Shown here one piece after another: positions 8,189 through 17,779 of a stretch of DNA of 64,000 bases. Numbering within the stretch: position 1 is the stretch's first letter; each line of letters starts with the position of its first letter. The notes under the pieces are model-generated. The model searched no databases and was not told the origin of the DNA. It saw only the letters and a list, made by a program, of their open reading frames with translations. The stretch spans positions 2,906,357 to 2,970,356 of the forward strand of contig NZ_CP031188.1 in assembly GCF_003344925.1 (NCBI RefSeq). Direction: 5' to 3'. The DNA comes from Flavobacterium arcticum (GTDB lineage Bacteria; Bacteroidota; Bacteroidia; Flavobacteriales; Flavobacteriaceae). A program made the position numbers and the translations under genes.

Positions 8189-8905
8189 ATGCAAAGTTTA
8201 AAAGGAAAAAATGCACTTATAACAGGTGCAGGTAAAGGTATAGGTAAAGCTGTAGCATTAGCTTTGGCTAACGAAGGTGTAAATATTATACTACTTTCAC
8301 GTACTAAAAACAGTCTTGAAGAAGTAGCGACAGCAGTAGAAAAAACTGGTGTAAAAGCATTTGTAGTAACAGCAGATGTAGCCGATATTAATGCTGTAAA
8401 TGACGCCGTTAGTAAAGCTTTAGCAGCGTTTGGTTCTATAGACATTTTAATTAACAATGCTGGTATTGGTAAGTTTGGTAAGTTTCTAGATTTAGACCCT
8501 ACAGACTGGGAGGGTATTATAAAAACTAACCTAATGGGAGTATATTATACTACTCGTGCTGTACTACCTGGTATGATAAAACAACAAGGTGGCGATATTA
8601 TAAATATATCATCTACAGCAGGACAAAAAGGTAATGCTGCTACAAGTGCTTATAGTGCATCTAAATTTGGTGTTATGGGCTTAACAGAGTCTTTAATGCA
8701 AGAGGTAAGAAAACACAACATAAGAGTAACAGCCTTAACTCCTAGCACTGTAGCTACAGATATGGCTATTGACTTAAACTTAACAGACGGAAACCCCGAA
8801 AGCGTAATGCAAGCTGAAGATATTGCCGAAGTAATTATAGCGCAGTTAAAGCTAAACAAAAGAGTATTTATAAAAGAAAGCGGAATTTGGTCTACTAACC
8901 CATAA
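8189..8905 (+). CDS. SDR-family oxidoreductase (3-ketoacyl-ACP reductase-like)
   Basis: A classical short-chain dehydrogenase/reductase of 238 residues. The NAD(P)-binding motif TGAGKGIG is at 12-19, NNAG at 89-92, and the catalytic serine lies in INISST with Tyr155 and Lys159 in YSASK. Arg38 in LLSRTK favours NADPH. The length and motifs fit FabG-like reductases, but the C-terminus is slightly short and the gene stands with pirin rather than with fatty-acid genes, so the substrate is open. It ends the operon and is followed by a strong hairpin terminator. Confidence 0.88.
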   Translation: MQSLKGKNALITGAGKGIGKAVALALANEGVNIILLSRTKNSLEEVATAVEKTGVKAFVVTADVADINAVNDAVSKALAAFGSIDILINNAGIGKFGKFLDLDPTDWEGIIKTNLMGVYYTTRAVLPGMIKQQGGDIINISSTAGQKGNAATSAYSASKFGVMGLTESLMQEVRKHNIRVTALTPSTVATDMAIDLNLTDGNPESVMQAEDIAEVIIAQLKLNKRVFIKESGIWSTNP

Positions 8906-8921
8906 CCTAAATTCTTATTTA

Positions 8922-8964
8922 TATAAAAAAATAGAGGACACGTAATGTCCTCTATTTTTTTATA
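8922..8964 (+). terminator. Terminator of the pirin-SDR operon
   Basis: Nineteen-bp arms (8922-8940 and 8946-8964) enclose the 5-base loop CGTAA. The A and T runs sit at the base of the stem. It could also stop minus-strand transcription. Confidence 0.9.
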
Positions 8965-9016
8965 ATTTAATCTCAAATCTCTCTCACTTAAAACGTACAA
9001 GTAACTGTATAACAGT

Positions 9017-10354
9017 TTATCCTAAAAATACAGGCTCTTTTACAAACTCCATCCTTACTATACCATCATCATCTATCTTGGTAAGTTTTATTTCGTGAAG
9101 CGTATTTACCAGTTCAGGATTCCAAGGCGTTTTTACCTTTACATAGTTTTCGGTAAAACCATGAATGTAACCTTCTTTATTCTCTCCTTCAAATAATACA
9201 GTACGAGTGCTACCCAACTGAGCTTCATAAAAAGCTCTACGTTTTTTAACCGATAGTCCACGAAGCATTTTACTACGTTTACTACGCACATTCATAGGGA
9301 CTACACCATCCATTTCGGCAGCAGGAGTATTATCTCTTTCGCTATATGTAAATACATGTAGGTAAGATATATCCATACTATTCAAGTAGTTGTACGTCTC
9401 TAAAAAATGCTCGTCAGTTTCCCCTGGGAAACCAACAATAACATCTACACCTATGCAGGCATGAGGCATTACTTCGCGTGTTTTTGCTACACGCTCAGTA
9501 TATACTTCGCGCATATAGCGACGGCGCATTAACTTCAATATCTCGTTACTACCAGATTGTAATGGTATATGGAAATGTGGTACAAATGTTCTACTCTTAG
9601 ATACAAAATCAATTGTCTCATTTTTTAGTAAATTAGGCTCTATAGACGATATTCTTAAACGCTCTATCCCCTCTACTTCATCTAATGCCTGTACCAGTTC
9701 ATAAAAAGTATGCTCATGCTTTTTATTACCAAACTCGCCTTTACCATAGTCGCCTATATTTACCCCAGTAAGAACAATCTCTTTAATACCTTTCTGCGAT
9801 ATTTCAGAAGCATTATTAAGTACATTTTGTAGTGTATCACTACGCGAAATACCACGCGCTAATGGAATAGTACAGTATGTACATTTATAATCGCATCCAT
9901 CCTGCACTTTCAGGAAAGCACGAGTACGATCGCCAATAGAGTAGCTGCCTACATAAAAATCAGCCTCCGATATTTCGCATGAGTGTACCTCACCCATATC
10001 ATTTTTAGACAAATCATTTATATAATCGGTAAGTTTAAATTTTTCAGTCGCACCTAAAACAAGATCTACACCATCAACAGCTGCAAGTTGTTCTGGTTTT
10101 AATTGTGCATAGCACCCCACAGCAGCTACAAAAGCCTTATCATTCTTCTTTAGCGCTTTTTTAACTACCTGTTTAAACTGCTTATCGGCATTCTCTGTAA
10201 CCGAGCAAGTGTTTATAACATAAATATCTGCAGCATCTTCAAAATCAACACGATCGAAACCTTCATCTTGAAAATTTCGGGCAATAGTAGATGTTTCTGA
10301 AAAATTCAGTTTACATCCCAGCGTATAAAAAGCAACTTTTTTCTTGTTTTCCAT
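9017..10354 (-). CDS. mtaB: tRNA (N6-threonylcarbamoyladenosine37-C2)-methylthiotransferase
   Basis: MtaB adds a methylthio group to t6A37 of tRNAs that read ANN codons, using two iron-sulfur clusters and S-adenosylmethionine. The N-terminal UPF0004 domain shows cluster cysteines Cys14 (TLGCKLN), Cys50 (NTCSVT) and Cys81 (GCYAQ). The radical-SAM triad is Cys154, Cys158 and Cys161 in CDYKCTYC, followed by the SAM motif region LTGVNIGDYG, which is typical of MtaB rather than MiaB. A TRAM-like domain occupies the last 65 residues. The length of 445 fits. It is monocistronic and divergent from the peptide-binding lipoprotein gene. Confidence 0.95.
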   Translation of the reverse strand: MENKKKVAFYTLGCKLNFSETSTIARNFQDEGFDRVDFEDAADIYVINTCSVTENADKQFKQVVKKALKKNDKAFVAAVGCYAQLKPEQLAAVDGVDLVLGATEKFKLTDYINDLSKNDMGEVHSCEISEADFYVGSYSIGDRTRAFLKVQDGCDYKCTYCTIPLARGISRSDTLQNVLNNASEISQKGIKEIVLTGVNIGDYGKGEFGNKKHEHTFYELVQALDEVEGIERLRISSIEPNLLKNETIDFVSKSRTFVPHFHIPLQSGSNEILKLMRRRYMREVYTERVAKTREVMPHACIGVDVIVGFPGETDEHFLETYNYLNSMDISYLHVFTYSERDNTPAAEMDGVVPMNVRSKRSKMLRGLSVKKRRAFYEAQLGSTRTVLFEGENKEGYIHGFTENYVKVKTPWNPELVNTLHEIKLTKIDDDGIVRMEFVKEPVFLG

Positions 10355-10416
10355 TCTCTAAGCTTACTGTAAAGCAGTAACTTTATTTATATTTACCTCT
10401 CTTAAAAAAGAGGTTG

Positions 10417-10424
10417 CAAATTTA
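10417..10424 (-). promoter_or_regulatory. Candidate -7 element for mtaB
   Basis: TAAATTTG on the minus strand, 62 bp before the mtaB ATG. The -33 region has no convincing TTG. Confidence 0.4.
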
Positions 10425-10442
10425 CACACAAAATTCGATTTG

Positions 10443-12044
10443 ATGAAATCAATAAGATACTATATATCAATTTGTTGCTTTATGTTTCTGTTTACTTCGT
10501 GTTCAGAATCAGAAAAACAAAACCGCGACCACCTCGTTTTCCGCTATAACGAAAATGCAGCCGTCAATTCATTAGACCCTGCTTTTTCACGCATTCGTCC
10601 TTCTATATGGGTATGTAACCAACTGTTTAACGGGCTGGTACAACTGGACGATAAACTGAACATACAGCCTGATATTGCCAAAAAATGGGAAATATCTCTC
10701 GATGGTAAAACCTATACTTTTACCCTTCGTGATGATGTATATTTTCATAAAAATGCTGTTTTTGGAGCAGATAGTACACGAACAGTAGTTGCTGCTGATT
10801 TTGAATATAGCCTTAACCGGCTACTCGATGAAGATATTGCCGCCCCTGGCAGATGGATATTGCAAAATGTAGAAAGTTTTAGCGCAGTAAATGACAGTAC
10901 TTTTCAGATACAACTTAATAAAACATTTCCTGCTTTTTTGGGATTGCTTACTATGAAGTATGCATCTGTAGTACCACACGAAGCCTTTAAAACCAAAGAT
11001 TACGATTTTCGTGCTAATCCTATTGGTACCGGACCTTTTCAGTTTAAAATATGGGAAGAGAATATAAAACTGGTACTGCGAAAAAACCCTTTATACTACG
11101 AAAAAGATAAAAACGGTGTACAACTCCCTTACCTTGAAGCTGTAGCCATTACCTTTTTACCTGATAAACAAAGTGGCTTTTTACAGTTTGTACAAGGCAG
11201 ACAAGATTTTGTTTCAGGGTTAGACCCATCCTATAAAGACGAGATACTTACACCCAAAGGAGAACTACAACCCAAGTATAAAAATACTGTAAACATGATT
11301 ACAGGTGCATATCTTAATACTGAATATATGGGTTTTAGACTTGATGGTGTTGATGACGCTGTAAAAGATAAACACATACGCCAAGCTATGAATTATGGGT
11401 TTAATCGTAGTAAAATGATTATGTACCTGCGTAACGGTATGGGTACACCTGCCATACATGGTATGATACCTACAGGACTTGGAGGTTATGGTACAAAAGG
11501 TTATGATTACAACCCTGCAAAAGCACGCAAGCTGATAGCGGAGTACAAAAAGACAACAGGAGATAATAACCCTAAGATACAAATGAGCACTAGTGCTTCT
11601 TATCTTGATATAGCTGAGTATCTGCAACGCGAATGGCAGAAAATAGGACTGAATGTAGAAGTAGATGTAAATCCGCCTTCTACCCTTACACAATCAATAT
11701 CTAACGGTAAAGTCTCGTTTTTTAAAGCAAGTTGGATAGCCGATTATCCTGATGCTGAGAATTATCTTTCATTATTTTACAGTAACAACTTCTCTCCAGG
11801 AGGTCCTAACTATACACATTTTAAAAATGAAGAATTTGACAGGCTATATGAAAAGGCTTTTACAGTTATAAATGACAAAGAAAGATATACTTTGTATAAA
11901 AAAATGGATTCGATAATAATGGAAGAAGCTCCCGTTATCCCTTTATTTTATGATAAAGCAGCACGTTTTACAGGTAAAAATGTAAAAGGATTAGGGATTA
12001 ATCCTTTAAATTTATTAACGTTAAAACAGGTAAAGAAACAATAA
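10443..12044 (+). CDS. ABC transporter substrate-binding lipoprotein, family 5 (oligopeptide/dipeptide type)
   Basis: A 533-residue solute-binding protein of the DppA/OppA class. The signal peptide ends in the lipobox FTSC, so it is a lipoprotein. The family 5 pattern is clear: LDPAFSRI early, NQLFNGLVQLD, PDIAKKWEISLDGKTYTFTLRDDVYFH, and ANPIGTGPFQF in the middle. Such proteins bind peptides or similar ligands and deliver them to an ABC permease, but no permease or ATPase gene is adjacent. I take the ATG at 10443 as the start; the TTG immediately before it is in frame but adds nothing. The gene ends 3 bp from the convergent nuclease gene without a recognisable terminator. Confidence 0.92.
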   Translation: MKSIRYYISICCFMFLFTSCSESEKQNRDHLVFRYNENAAVNSLDPAFSRIRPSIWVCNQLFNGLVQLDDKLNIQPDIAKKWEISLDGKTYTFTLRDDVYFHKNAVFGADSTRTVVAADFEYSLNRLLDEDIAAPGRWILQNVESFSAVNDSTFQIQLNKTFPAFLGLLTMKYASVVPHEAFKTKDYDFRANPIGTGPFQFKIWEENIKLVLRKNPLYYEKDKNGVQLPYLEAVAITFLPDKQSGFLQFVQGRQDFVSGLDPSYKDEILTPKGELQPKYKNTVNMITGAYLNTEYMGFRLDGVDDAVKDKHIRQAMNYGFNRSKMIMYLRNGMGTPAIHGMIPTGLGGYGTKGYDYNPAKARKLIAEYKKTTGDNNPKIQMSTSASYLDIAEYLQREWQKIGLNVEVDVNPPSTLTQSISNGKVSFFKASWIADYPDAENYLSLFYSNNFSPGGPNYTHFKNEEFDRLYEKAFTVINDKERYTLYKKMDSIIMEEAPVIPLFYDKAARFTGKNVKGLGINPLNLLTLKQVKKQ

Positions 12045-12047
12045 TTA

Positions 12048-12653
12048 TTACCTATGATTTCTATTTTTTCTTCGCCATTGCCAAGGAGCAGTAGGATTTC
12101 TATCTGCCCATAAGCCTACTTTTTTAGCTCTTGCTTTATTCTCTATTTCTGCAAGCAATTCACTATCAGAGTAATTTTTATAATGCCATGCTAGTCCAGC
12201 CTTTACAAGCTCTTCATTTACATTAATACCATCTTGGGTTATTACTGTGCCCACTACTCTACCATATTGATCGCGTTTACCTCCCGATTCTACCGTTACA
12301 ATTTGACCATAACATAAATCAGATGCATATTTTTTAGCAGCTTTACCAAAAGCTTGTTTACTTTCGGGGCAGTCTATTTCGGCAAGGCGAATACGTTCGG
12401 CAAATCCGTCATATAATACTTCAAAGGTATCACCGTCTTTTATACTTACTACTTTTCCCGTAAATGTTTTTAGACTACGAAATGGTCTTTTTGCTTTTTT
12501 ATATGTTTTTTCGACAAAACCATCTTGAGGTTTACTACCACCCTTATTATCTATATTTCTTACAACTGAATATATAGAAACAGTTAGTATAAGGAGTAAA
12601 ATCCAGATAGAATACTTTTTTTTACCCCTACCTCTATTTTGTTTTCTTGTCAT
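12048..12653 (-). CDS. Membrane-anchored thermonuclease (SNase-like)
   Basis: This 201-residue protein has a basic start, one transmembrane segment (about 15-31) and a staphylococcal-nuclease domain from about residue 65. Catalytic-site features are preserved: the DGDTF loop, Arg89, Asp94 and Glu97 in IRLAEIDCPES, and Arg132 in DQYGRVVG. The family hydrolyses DNA and RNA with calcium, normally outside the cytoplasmic membrane. The anchor and the basic tail suggest a periplasmic enzyme. It lies 13 bp downstream of the GlmU-like gene on the same strand and may be cotranscribed with it. Confidence 0.88.
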   Translation of the reverse strand: MTRKQNRGRGKKKYSIWILLLILTVSIYSVVRNIDNKGGSKPQDGFVEKTYKKAKRPFRSLKTFTGKVVSIKDGDTFEVLYDGFAERIRLAEIDCPESKQAFGKAAKKYASDLCYGQIVTVESGGKRDQYGRVVGTVITQDGINVNEELVKAGLAWHYKNYSDSELLAEIENKARAKKVGLWADRNPTAPWQWRRKNRNHR

Positions 12654-12666
12654 TGTATAGTATTAA

Positions 12667-13842
12667 CTAGTCTTTACGCCATTTTTTTGTTTCTTCAAAA
12701 ATGTACTCCATTATAGCAGCATCTTCCTCTGTAAACTCTACATGACGACGTGCCATTACTATTTTTGCAGTTTCAAACGCTTTCTTGGTTATATATGTTG
12801 TAAAACCCGAAGCTCCACCCCAAGAGAAACTTGGCACAAAATTACGCGGGAAACCACTACCAAAAATATTAGTACTAACCCCTACTACTGTACCTGTATT
12901 AAACATAGTGTTAATACCACATTTACTATGGTCGCCCATCATAAGTCCGCAAAACTGTAATCCTGTCTTTTTAAAACCTTCTTTTTCATAACTCCATAGC
13001 TTTACCTCATCATAATTGTTTTTCAAATTAGAGTTGTTAGTATCAGCACCAAGGTTACACCATTCTCCTAAAACCGAGTTACCTAAAAAGCCATCATGCC
13101 CTTTGTTAGAGTATCCAAATAACACTGAATTATTTACTTCACCACCAATACGTGAGTGTGGTCCTACAGTAGTAGCACCATATACTTTAGTGGCTAGTTT
13201 TACCTGAGCACCTTCGCACAATGCAAATGGACCACGAATTACTGAGCCTTCCATAACCTCTGTATCTTTACCTATATATATAGGTCCTGTACTCGCATTA
13301 AGCGTAACAAATTGCAGTTTGGCACCTTCTTCTATAAAGATATTTTCGGGAGCAACAACATTTACTGTAGTAGGTATAGGTTGCGAAGTTCGTCCTTCGG
13401 TAAGTAATTCAAAATCTTCACGAATAGCAGCATCATTTTTCTGGAATATATCCCACGGATTTTCTACTCGTAAACAATCTCCATTATACTCTATAATTTC
13501 ATACGTATCAAAATCTACTTCTTCCTGAGTTTCACTAGTATAAAAAGCAACAACTTCTTCACCGCAAAAAACAGCTTGTTTCTCTTCAAGTCCCTGTATC
13601 ATTTCTACCATATCTTCTGTAGGCAAAAAAGAAGCATTTATCATTATATTTTGCTCCATTTCTACCATAGGATATTTTCCCATCAGGTACTCTTCGGTAA
13701 GCGTTGTGGTAGTATAACCCAAATGCTTTTCCCATTTTTCGCGAATGGTAAGAATTCCTATCCTAATATCTGCTACAGGACGAGTAAAAGTAAACGGTAA
13801 AAGCGCGTTGCGCACAGTTCCGTCAAAAAGTATATAATTCAT
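12667..13842 (-). CDS. GlmU-like sugar-nucleotidyltransferase family protein
   Basis: The 391-residue protein starts MNYILFDGTVRNALLPFTFTRPVADIRIG, a start seen in a Bacteroidota family annotated as GlmU-like. The N-terminal half resembles a nucleotidyltransferase fold without the complete GxGTRM loop of true GlmU. The second half has hexapeptide repeats of a left-handed beta-helix (for example GPIYIGKDTEVMEGSVIRG). It may transfer a nucleotidyl or acetyl group in envelope sugar synthesis, but the missing pyrophosphorylase signature makes that uncertain. The nuclease gene follows on the same strand. Confidence 0.8.
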   Translation of the reverse strand: MNYILFDGTVRNALLPFTFTRPVADIRIGILTIREKWEKHLGYTTTTLTEEYLMGKYPMVEMEQNIMINASFLPTEDMVEMIQGLEEKQAVFCGEEVVAFYTSETQEEVDFDTYEIIEYNGDCLRVENPWDIFQKNDAAIREDFELLTEGRTSQPIPTTVNVVAPENIFIEEGAKLQFVTLNASTGPIYIGKDTEVMEGSVIRGPFALCEGAQVKLATKVYGATTVGPHSRIGGEVNNSVLFGYSNKGHDGFLGNSVLGEWCNLGADTNNSNLKNNYDEVKLWSYEKEGFKKTGLQFCGLMMGDHSKCGINTMFNTGTVVGVSTNIFGSGFPRNFVPSFSWGGASGFTTYITKKAFETAKIVMARRHVEFTEEDAAIMEYIFEETKKWRKD

Positions 13843-13953
13843 GGTTTTTAGTGTTTGTGCTCCAAAAATAGGTAATAAAGTTGTAAAGTTATAACCTAAA
13901 AATTACGTATATATTAATATGCTACAATTTTAATGATAACTTAAAAACAAGGT

Positions 13954-13984
13954 ATAAAAAAACCTTCCGTTTCGGGAAGGTTTT
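13954..13984 (-). terminator. rpmE2 terminator
   Basis: Eight-bp arms (13961-13968, 13975-13982) with a six-base loop are followed on the minus strand by a run of T. It lies just after the rpmE2 stop. Confidence 0.8.
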
Positions 13985-14005
13985 CTATAATTTGAAATCC
14001 AAAAA

Positions 14006-14257
14006 TTATTTTTTGAATTTTGAATATTTGCTTTTGAACTTGTCAATACGTCCTGCTGTATCAATAAGTTTAGATTTACCTGTATAGAATGGGTGTGAAG
14101 TTCTAGAAATCTCCATTTTCACTACCGGATACTCAACTCCGTCTACTTCAATTGTTTCTTTTGTATCTGCAGTAGATTTAGTAATAAATACATCTTCATT
14201 AGACATATCCTTAAATGCAACTAATCTGTAATTTTCTGGGTGAATACCTTTTCTCAT
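14006..14257 (-). CDS. rpmE2: 50S ribosomal protein L31, type B (zinc-free)
   Basis: An 83-residue L31 beginning [15 protein letters not shown], with [20 protein letters not shown] near the end. It lacks the four cysteines that bind zinc in type A L31, so it is the type B, zinc-independent form. In many bacteria this form replaces the zinc form when zinc is scarce; whether that applies here cannot be judged, because no other L31 gene is in view. It has its own terminator. Confidence 0.95.
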   Translation of the reverse strand: MRKGIHPENYRLVAFKDMSNEDVFITKSTADTKETIEVDGVEYPVVKMEISRTSHPFYTGKSKLIDTAGRIDKFKSKYSKFKK

Positions 14258-14472
14258 CTTTACGTAAATTTTATTTTGTTATGGCTGCAAACCCGCTTTG
14301 CGGCTTTCCTTATATGCGGAAAGGTATAAACGCTTTTACAACTTTTTATTTTTGAACATTTTAAATTCAGAGTGCAAAAGTACAACTATTTTTTTAATAT
14401 CAAATAGTTACATTTATTTTTTTTGACTGTAACATCCATTCCATTTTCACGACTCATTACTATTGTAATTAG

Positions 14473-14480
14473 TATATTTG
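14473..14480 (+). promoter_or_regulatory. Candidate -7 element for the DUF4199 operon
   Basis: TATATTTG, 22 bp before the ATG at 14503. It would start transcription for the four-gene operon that follows. No clear -33 motif. Confidence 0.45.
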
Positions 14481-14502
14481 TAACTTTAAAACCAACCATA
14501 TC

Positions 14503-15036
14503 ATGAATGATGTAATCAAAAAGAACGGCGTTAATTTCGGTATTATTATTGGAATCGTATCCGTTTTAATCAGTACTATCCTATATATAATTAACCTTGA
14601 ACTCATGTTTAGCATTTGGGTTGGGATTATTATGTTTCTAATCAGCCTAGGAATAGCAATATTTTCAATAGTAAAATCTAAAAAAACATTAGATGGATAC
14701 ATAACTTTTAAAGAAGCTTTTACAAGCTATTTTATAACAATGGCTCTCAGCTCTATTATTAGTACATTATTTATGTTTGTGCTTTTTAATTATGTAGATC
14801 CCGAAGCAAAAGTAACACTTTCGGAAATAGCTCTTAAAAAAAGTGTTGAAATGATGCAAAGCGTAGGTGCTAAAAGCGAAGACATAAGATCTACTGTAGA
14901 ACAGATAAAAGACGTAGACAACTTCAGTATAGCATCATTAGCAAAATCTTATATTTTTGGGCTTATATTTTATATAATAATTGGTCTTATAGTAGCTGCT
15001 GCAATTAAAAAAAATAAGCCTGAGTTCGAAAACTAG
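14503..15036 (+). CDS. DUF4199 membrane protein
   Basis: The 177-residue protein has four predicted membrane segments (about 12-31, 35-53, 72-93 and 145-167). Between the third and fourth is a polar region with MMQSVGAKSEDIRSTVEQI. The arrangement and the phrase YITFKEAFTSYF fit DUF4199, a Bacteroidota inner-membrane family without known function. Its stop codon is directly followed by the glycosyltransferase ATG, so the two are surely cotranscribed. It may help the glycosyltransferase at the membrane; that is an inference from position only. Confidence 0.85.
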   Translation: MNDVIKKNGVNFGIIIGIVSVLISTILYIINLELMFSIWVGIIMFLISLGIAIFSIVKSKKTLDGYITFKEAFTSYFITMALSSIISTLFMFVLFNYVDPEAKVTLSEIALKKSVEMMQSVGAKSEDIRSTVEQIKDVDNFSIASLAKSYIFGLIFYIIIGLIVAAAIKKNKPEFEN

Positions 15037-15987
15037 ATGAATTTATCCATAGTAATACCACTCCTTAACGAAGAGGAATCGCTTAACGAACTACATCAGT
15101 GGATTGTTGCCGTAATGACAACTAATAGCTATAGTTATGAATTAATTTTCATTGATGATGGTAGTACTGACAGTTCTTGGCAAAAAATACAACTCCTCGC
15201 TACCACAAACCCGAATGTAAAAGGCATTCGGTTTTTGCATAATTATGGTAAGTCTCAAGCCCTGCATGCTGGCTTTGCTAAAGCGCAGGGTGAGGTTATT
15301 ATTACTATGGATGCTGATTTACAAGATAGTCCCGAAGAAATACCCGAATTGTACAACATGATTATGGGTAAAGGGTTGGATTTAGTATCGGGGTGGAAAA
15401 AAAAGCGATACGATTCGGTAATTGCTAAAAACATGCCTTCGAAGCTCTTTAATTGGGCAGCTCGTAAAACATCGGGCGTGAAACTACACGATTTTAATTG
15501 CGGACTAAAAGCTTATAAAAACACCGTAGTAAAAAACATAGAAGTATCTGGCGAAATGCACCGTTATATACCTGTGCTTGCTAAAAATGCAGGATTTGCC
15601 AATATTGGCGAAAAAGTAGTGGTACATCAAGCAAGAAAATATGGTAGTACCAAGTTTGGTATGGAACGCTTTATTAACGGCTTTCTCGACCTTATAACAA
15701 TTTGGTTTATATCGCGTTTTGGTAAACGTCCTATGCATCTTTTTGGCGCACTAGGAGTACTTATGTTTATCATAGGGCTATTTGCAGCAACCTATATTGG
15801 TTTTATAAAGCTATATAAGTTGTATAATCATGAACCTACTATACTGGTAACAGATAATCCTTGGTTTTACATTGCGCTTACCACAATGATAATAGGCACA
15901 CAGCTTTTCCTTGCAGGATTTTTAGGAGAAATAATTCTACGTACTAAAAATAATGAAGAACGTTACAAAATAAGCGAATCATTATAA
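15037..15987 (+). CDS. Glycosyltransferase family 2, membrane-anchored (DPM1/GtrB-like)
   Basis: A 316-residue GT-A enzyme. DDGSTD at about 41-46 and DADLQD bind the nucleotide sugar and metal, and EMHRYIP is typical of polyprenyl-phosphate glycosyltransferases. Two C-terminal membrane segments (about 232-257 and 275-300) follow. Relatives transfer a hexose from a nucleotide sugar to a polyprenyl phosphate at the inner face of the membrane. The operon with a phosphohexomutase and an exporter supports a role in envelope glycan or lipid building. It abuts the DUF4199 gene with no gap. Confidence 0.9.
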   Translation: MNLSIVIPLLNEEESLNELHQWIVAVMTTNSYSYELIFIDDGSTDSSWQKIQLLATTNPNVKGIRFLHNYGKSQALHAGFAKAQGEVIITMDADLQDSPEEIPELYNMIMGKGLDLVSGWKKKRYDSVIAKNMPSKLFNWAARKTSGVKLHDFNCGLKAYKNTVVKNIEVSGEMHRYIPVLAKNAGFANIGEKVVVHQARKYGSTKFGMERFINGFLDLITIWFISRFGKRPMHLFGALGVLMFIIGLFAATYIGFIKLYKLYNHEPTILVTDNPWFYIALTTMIIGTQLFLAGFLGEIILRTKNNEERYKISESL

Positions 15988-16047
15988 TAAAAATAATTTG
16001 TATCTTCAATTCATAAAAACCAACCTTTAAATTCATAATAAAATACT

Positions 16048-17775
16048 ATGGATATTGAAAAATCGATACTAGATAAAGTAAATATATGGCTAACGCCAGA
16101 TTTTGACACTGATACACAAAATACTATAAAGGAGATGATGACCTCATCACCTAAAGAACTTGAAGAAAGTTTTTATAAAAACCTTGAGTTTGGTACAGGT
16201 GGTATGCGCGGTATTATGGGGCCTGGTACTAACCGAATTAATAAGTATACATTAGGTAAGGCTACACAAGGCTTATCTGACTATTTAAAAAAATCATTCC
16301 CAAACAAGCAAATTAAAGTTGCGATAGCTTATGATTGCCGACATAATAGTGACACACTTGCAAAAGTAGTTGCCGATGTATTTTCAGCAAACGGTATTAA
16401 GGTTTTCCTTTTCTCTGATATGCGCCCAACGCCTGAGCTTTCGTTTGCTGTAAAACAATTAGACTGCCAAGCAGGTATAGTACTTACAGCATCACACAAT
16501 CCTCCCGAATATAACGGTTATAAAGTATATTGGGAAGATGGTGGGCAGCTTGTACCGCCACAAGATGGCGAAATTATAAATACCATTGAGGCTTTACAAT
16601 ACAATCAAATTAGGTTTGAAGCTAACGAAAGCCTTATAGAGTATATAGACACTGCTATTGATAAAGCATTCATACAGTCGTCACTAAAAAATGCTACTTT
16701 CAATACACCACAGGAAGCAAAAGACAACTTAAATATTGTATTTACCTCGTTACACGGAACTTCTATAAAATTAGTACCAGATGTATTAGAAGCTGCGGGA
16801 TATAAAAACGTACACTTAGTAGCAGAACAAGCTGTACCTAACGGTAACTTTCCTACAGTAAAATCGCCAAACCCTGAAGAGCCAGAAGCACTTGCTATGG
16901 CCACAGCATTAGCGGATAAAGTAGGTGCAGATATTGTAGTAGGTACTGACCCTGACAGCGATAGACTTGGTGTAGCTGTTCGTAATAATGAAGGCGTCAT
17001 GACATTGTTAAACGGTAACCAAACTATGGTACTGATGACGCAGTTTTTACTGGAGCAATGGAAAAAGCATAATAAAATAACCGACAATCAATTTATTGGG
17101 TCAACCATTGTATCTACCCCAATGATGATGGAACTTGCTACGACTTATAATGTAGAGTGCAAAGTGGGGCTTACAGGTTTTAAGTGGATTGCCAAAATGA
17201 TAAAAGACTTCCCTGAACTTGAATTTATCGGTGGTGGAGAGGAAAGTTTTGGTTATATGGTAGGCGATGCTGTTCGCGATAAAGACGCAGTTACCTCTAC
17301 CCTATTGGTATGCGAAATAGCAGCACAAGCTAAAGCAAAAGGTAGTTCGATGTATCAAGAATTACTACGTCTTTATACCGAGTTTGGTTTTTATAAAGAG
17401 TCGCTTATCTCGCTTACCAAAAAAGGTATTGAAGGGGCTCAGGAAATAAAGCAAATGATGATAGATCTACGTGAAAATCCGCTAGAAGAAATAAACGGAC
17501 AACGTGTAGTTATGGTAGAAGATTATCAGGCATCATCGGGTAAAAACCTATTAACAGGTGAAACAGAAGAGCTGTACCTCCCAAAATCGAATGTGCTTAT
17601 TTATTATCTAGAAGACGGTAGTAAAATATGTGCACGACCAAGTGGTACTGAGCCAAAAATTAAATTTTACTTTAGTGTAAACGATACACTGGACAATGTT
17701 GATGATTTTGTAGGAATAGAAACCATGCTTACCCTGAGAATTGAAGGCATTATAAAAGCAATGAACCTTATTTAA
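16048..17775 (+). CDS. Phosphoglucomutase/phosphomannomutase
   Basis: A 575-residue alpha-D-phosphohexomutase that interconverts hexose 1- and 6-phosphates. The phosphoserine loop TASHNPPEYNG carries Ser149, the metal loop is GTDPDSDRLGV, the sugar-binding loop GGGEESFGY and the phosphate-binding loop ARPSGTEPKIKFY. The length and motifs fit the PgcA-type phosphoglucomutase of Bacillota and Bacteroidota. It would supply glucose 1-phosphate for nucleotide sugars, in line with the glycosyltransferase before it. The ABC exporter gene begins 4 bp after its stop. Confidence 0.95.
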   Translation: MDIEKSILDKVNIWLTPDFDTDTQNTIKEMMTSSPKELEESFYKNLEFGTGGMRGIMGPGTNRINKYTLGKATQGLSDYLKKSFPNKQIKVAIAYDCRHNSDTLAKVVADVFSANGIKVFLFSDMRPTPELSFAVKQLDCQAGIVLTASHNPPEYNGYKVYWEDGGQLVPPQDGEIINTIEALQYNQIRFEANESLIEYIDTAIDKAFIQSSLKNATFNTPQEAKDNLNIVFTSLHGTSIKLVPDVLEAAGYKNVHLVAEQAVPNGNFPTVKSPNPEEPEALAMATALADKVGADIVVGTDPDSDRLGVAVRNNEGVMTLLNGNQTMVLMTQFLLEQWKKHNKITDNQFIGSTIVSTPMMMELATTYNVECKVGLTGFKWIAKMIKDFPELEFIGGGEESFGYMVGDAVRDKDAVTSTLLVCEIAAQAKAKGSSMYQELLRLYTEFGFYKESLISLTKKGIEGAQEIKQMMIDLRENPLEEINGQRVVMVEDYQASSGKNLLTGETEELYLPKSNVLIYYLEDGSKICARPSGTEPKIKFYFSVNDTLDNVDDFVGIETMLTLRIEGIIKAMNLI

Positions 17776-17779
17776 GTTA